Positions 5,327 through 6,883 of a stretch of DNA of 6,883 bases are shown one piece after another. The position numbers and the translations under genes were made by a program. The notes below the pieces were generated by a model that saw only the letters and a list, made by a program, of their open reading frames with translations, had not been told where the DNA came from and did no database searches. Source of the stretch: an uncultured bacterium (GTDB lineage Bacteria; Bacteroidota; Bacteroidia; Chitinophagales; CAIOSU01); NCBI GenBank assembly GCA_903861055.1, contig CAIOSU010000146.1, positions 1-6,883 on the forward strand. Reading direction: 5' to 3'. Each line of letters begins with the position of its first letter. Position 1 is the stretch's first letter.

Positions 5327-6838
5327 CTAGAAATTAGCCCTTAGCGACAATATGAAATTTCTACCTGCTGCCACCAAACCTGAGCTATAAGAGCGGTAGC
5401 GCACATCGGTTAGGTTTTCTATACCTGCCGTTACTCCCAAGTAATCGGTTAGTTGGTAGCTGGCCTTAAAGTTTAGGGTATACCATGCTGGTGAATAAGG
5501 GTTGCCTTCTTTATCAACAGCATAAATGTAATCCTTGCCCTGCTCTTCAGGCGCCATGTTGGCAAAACTTACTTCGCTATTGTACATGGCATATAGGTCG
5601 AGGTTTACACGTTTGGCGGTAAAGGTAACATGGGTAATGCCGAACAATGGCGCTGCATGGCGCAATGGGGCCACTTCGCCGTTGTCCAATTCTTCTTCAC
5701 CTTTCTGCCAATTGATACGGCTACTCAATCCGAACCCTTTCGGCAATTTTAGCCTGAAGCCGGCTTGCACACCATAAACGGTAGCATAAGCTGCATTTTG
5801 CACTGCTTGCACCTGGCTCAACTCGCCTGCATACAAAATACTATCTTGGCCGTTTAGGGTGAAATCGCGGCGGACTAGGGCATTATCCAAAATGGTATAA
5901 AATGCCGTGGCATCTACTTCCAAAAAGTCACCAAAAACTTTGGCGGCGCCCAACTCAAAGTTGTAAGCGTACTCGGTGTTCAAACTAGGGTTAGGAACTA
6001 CCACCGAGCCAGGCTCAGAATCGAATACCTTGCCTAGGTCATCCACATTTGGCGACCGAAAACCGGTAGAAAAGTTAAGGCTCACGGACCATTTAGGGGT
6101 TGGGTTGTACACCGCACCCACGCTACCCGATACTGCGCCTTTGCTTATGCTGGCAGTAGTGAAGGGAAAAGGGTAGAAGGTGGTATCAAAGGTAGCATCT
6201 AATATATAATGGTTGTATCGCACCCCAGCGGCCAAGGTCAGTTTTTGTACAGGCTTGTATTGGTAGTTTGCATACATAGCATAGCTCTGCCAGGTGCTCC
6301 TAGGGTATCGGGCAGGGCCGTTTGCAACATCTCCCGTGGTAATGTTTTCATCCGTTCCGGTAGAGGTTACGTCATTAAAAATACCTTCAATACCATAAAA
6401 CAACTTTTGTTTCTGTCCCAACGATTTCACAAAATCAATATTCGCCGATAGGGCTATTACCTCTTCATACCTATTAAACAAGGTAGGTTTGTTAAAATCC
6501 CTATCGTGGCGGCTTTCGGCAAAGCGCTGGTGTGCTAGGCGAATGGTCATTTGGTCGTATGCGGCGTTGTTGCCCGTGTGGGTTACACTAAGCAAGTTCA
6601 TCATCCACTCTTGTGGGCCATAGTACCACTCGGCGCTACGTGGCAGCCCATTGCGGTAGCGCAAGAGGCGGTCGTAGCGGTTGTAATTGCTGGTTGTGCT
6701 GTATTGAAAAGTATAGCCCAATTCCCATTTATCGCTTGGCTTATAGCACAGCTTTTGCAACAGGTTTATTTGGCTATAGCCCGTTTTGCGCTGCACCATT
6801 GGGTCGTCATTGGTAACTTCACGGTCCACACTATCCAT
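5327..6838 (-). CDS. TonB-dependent outer-membrane receptor, C-terminal barrel portion (5' end interrupted and off-window)
   Basis: This 503-codon open frame encodes most of the 22-stranded barrel of a TonB-dependent receptor, the active-transport porin for siderophores, haem, cobalamin or similar ligands. It has no signal peptide, TonB box or plug domain, which should lie upstream beyond 6883. Visible features are alternating aromatic beta-strands throughout; WYYGPQEWMMN (71-81); GFRSPNVDDLGKVFDS (259-274) followed by VPNPSLNTEY (281-290), which match the FRAP and NP-L boxes prominent in haem/haemoglobin-type receptors; PLRHAAPLFG (391-400); and the terminal signature ENLTDVRYR...AGRNF (474-495) ending in Phe503, the usual barrel-assembly signal. 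The FRAP/NP-L boxes occur in other receptors too, and no His lies between them here, so a haem substrate is only a possibility. The ATG at 6838 is unlikely to be a genuine start, because the frame continues past a TAA at 6848-6850 (see the separate entry). An intrinsic terminator begins 32 bases after the stop. Confidence 0.9.
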   Translation of the reverse strand: MDSVDREVTNDDPMVQRKTGYSQINLLQKLCYKPSDKWELGYTFQYSTTSNYNRYDRLLRYRNGLPRSAEWYYGPQEWMMNLLSVTHTGNNAAYDQMTIRLAHQRFAESRHDRDFNKPTLFNRYEEVIALSANIDFVKSLGQKQKLFYGIEGIFNDVTSTGTDENITTGDVANGPARYPRSTWQSYAMYANYQYKPVQKLTLAAGVRYNHYILDATFDTTFYPFPFTTASISKGAVSGSVGAVYNPTPKWSVSLNFSTGFRSPNVDDLGKVFDSEPGSVVVPNPSLNTEYAYNFELGAAKVFGDFLEVDATAFYTILDNALVRRDFTLNGQDSILYAGELSQVQAVQNAAYATVYGVQAGFRLKLPKGFGLSSRINWQKGEEELDNGEVAPLRHAAPLFGITHVTFTAKRVNLDLYAMYNSEVSFANMAPEEQGKDYIYAVDKEGNPYSPAWYTLNFKASYQLTDYLGVTAGIENLTDVRYRSYSSGLVAAGRNFILSLRANF

Positions 6839-6883
6839 TCTTACTACTTACTCATTGCGTAGGTATTCGTTGGGGCCATGGCT
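6839..6883 (-). pseudogene. In-frame upstream continuation of the TonB receptor, broken by a TAA at 6848-6850
   Basis: Reading the minus strand from the window edge in the same frame as the receptor gives SHGPNEYLRNE, then TAA, then VVR and the Met at 6838 (MDSVDREV). From memory of Bacteroidota receptors of this family, the barrel start has a stretch like GPN-x-YLR-x-EYVxR-x-D/N-G-V-D, so the stop sits where a tyrosine is expected. TAA is one base from TAC or TAT. The other two minus-strand frames do not give family-like sequence here. This fits a nonsense mutation, or a sequencing or assembly error, in an otherwise intact gene. The rest of the gene is outside the window. Confidence 0.7.

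Noticed and set aside
5535..6862. Several + strand open frames opposite the TonB receptor
   Set aside because: They are antisense shadows of a barrel with unmistakable receptor motifs.
1..6883. A single new multi-gene system spanning the window
   Set aside because: Genes are on both strands, separated by gaps or a terminator, and belong to unrelated families; nothing ties them beyond general envelope functions.

Overview
The window looks like a chromosomal segment of a Bacteroidota bacterium, probably near the Chitinophagales/Sphingobacteriales or Cytophagales; the exact order is a guess. The evidence is a secreted protein with a type IX secretion C-terminal tail, a lipoprotein signal ending in Cys-Lys-Lys-Asp, a TonB-dependent outer-membrane receptor of Bacteroidota style, gene starts without Shine-Dalgarno sequences, a TAnnTTTG-type -7 promoter element, and AT-rich 7- and 8-nt period intergenic repeats. 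There is no tRNA, rRNA, CRISPR array, transposase or phage gene, and no non-coding stretch over 300 bases.

Layout from left to right. Bases 1-193 are a non-coding leader. Two tandem + strand genes encode bestrophin-family anion channels of identical length (309 aa each, about 61% identical without gaps, counted by hand). The second is bracketed by short-period repeats, including a 13-nt inverted match just outside its start and stop. Then come a + strand secreted protein with seven regularly spaced blade motifs (probable beta-propeller) and a T9SS sorting tail, and a + strand FemAB-like/GNAT-fold acyltransferase. The latter converges, with only 15 bases between stop codons, on a minus-strand gene for a 65-aa cysteine-rich lipoprotein. 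A strong intrinsic terminator with a UUCG tetraloop follows. The right end is the C-terminal barrel part of a TonB-dependent receptor on the minus strand.

The receptor frame is interrupted by an in-frame TAA close to the right edge. The same frame continues upstream as receptor-like sequence to the edge of the window, so the apparent ATG start at 6838 is very probably not a true start. The gene is either a nonsense-mutated pseudogene or carries a sequencing error.

The genes do not form an obvious pathway. Common threads are the cell envelope (two inner-membrane channels, one secreted protein, one lipoprotein, one outer-membrane receptor) and, loosely, ion or cofactor traffic. I see no convincing new multi-gene system. 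The points most worth a second look are the receptor stop codon, the repeat-bracketed channel duplicate, the pore-neck differences between the two channels, and the small cysteine-rich lipoprotein.
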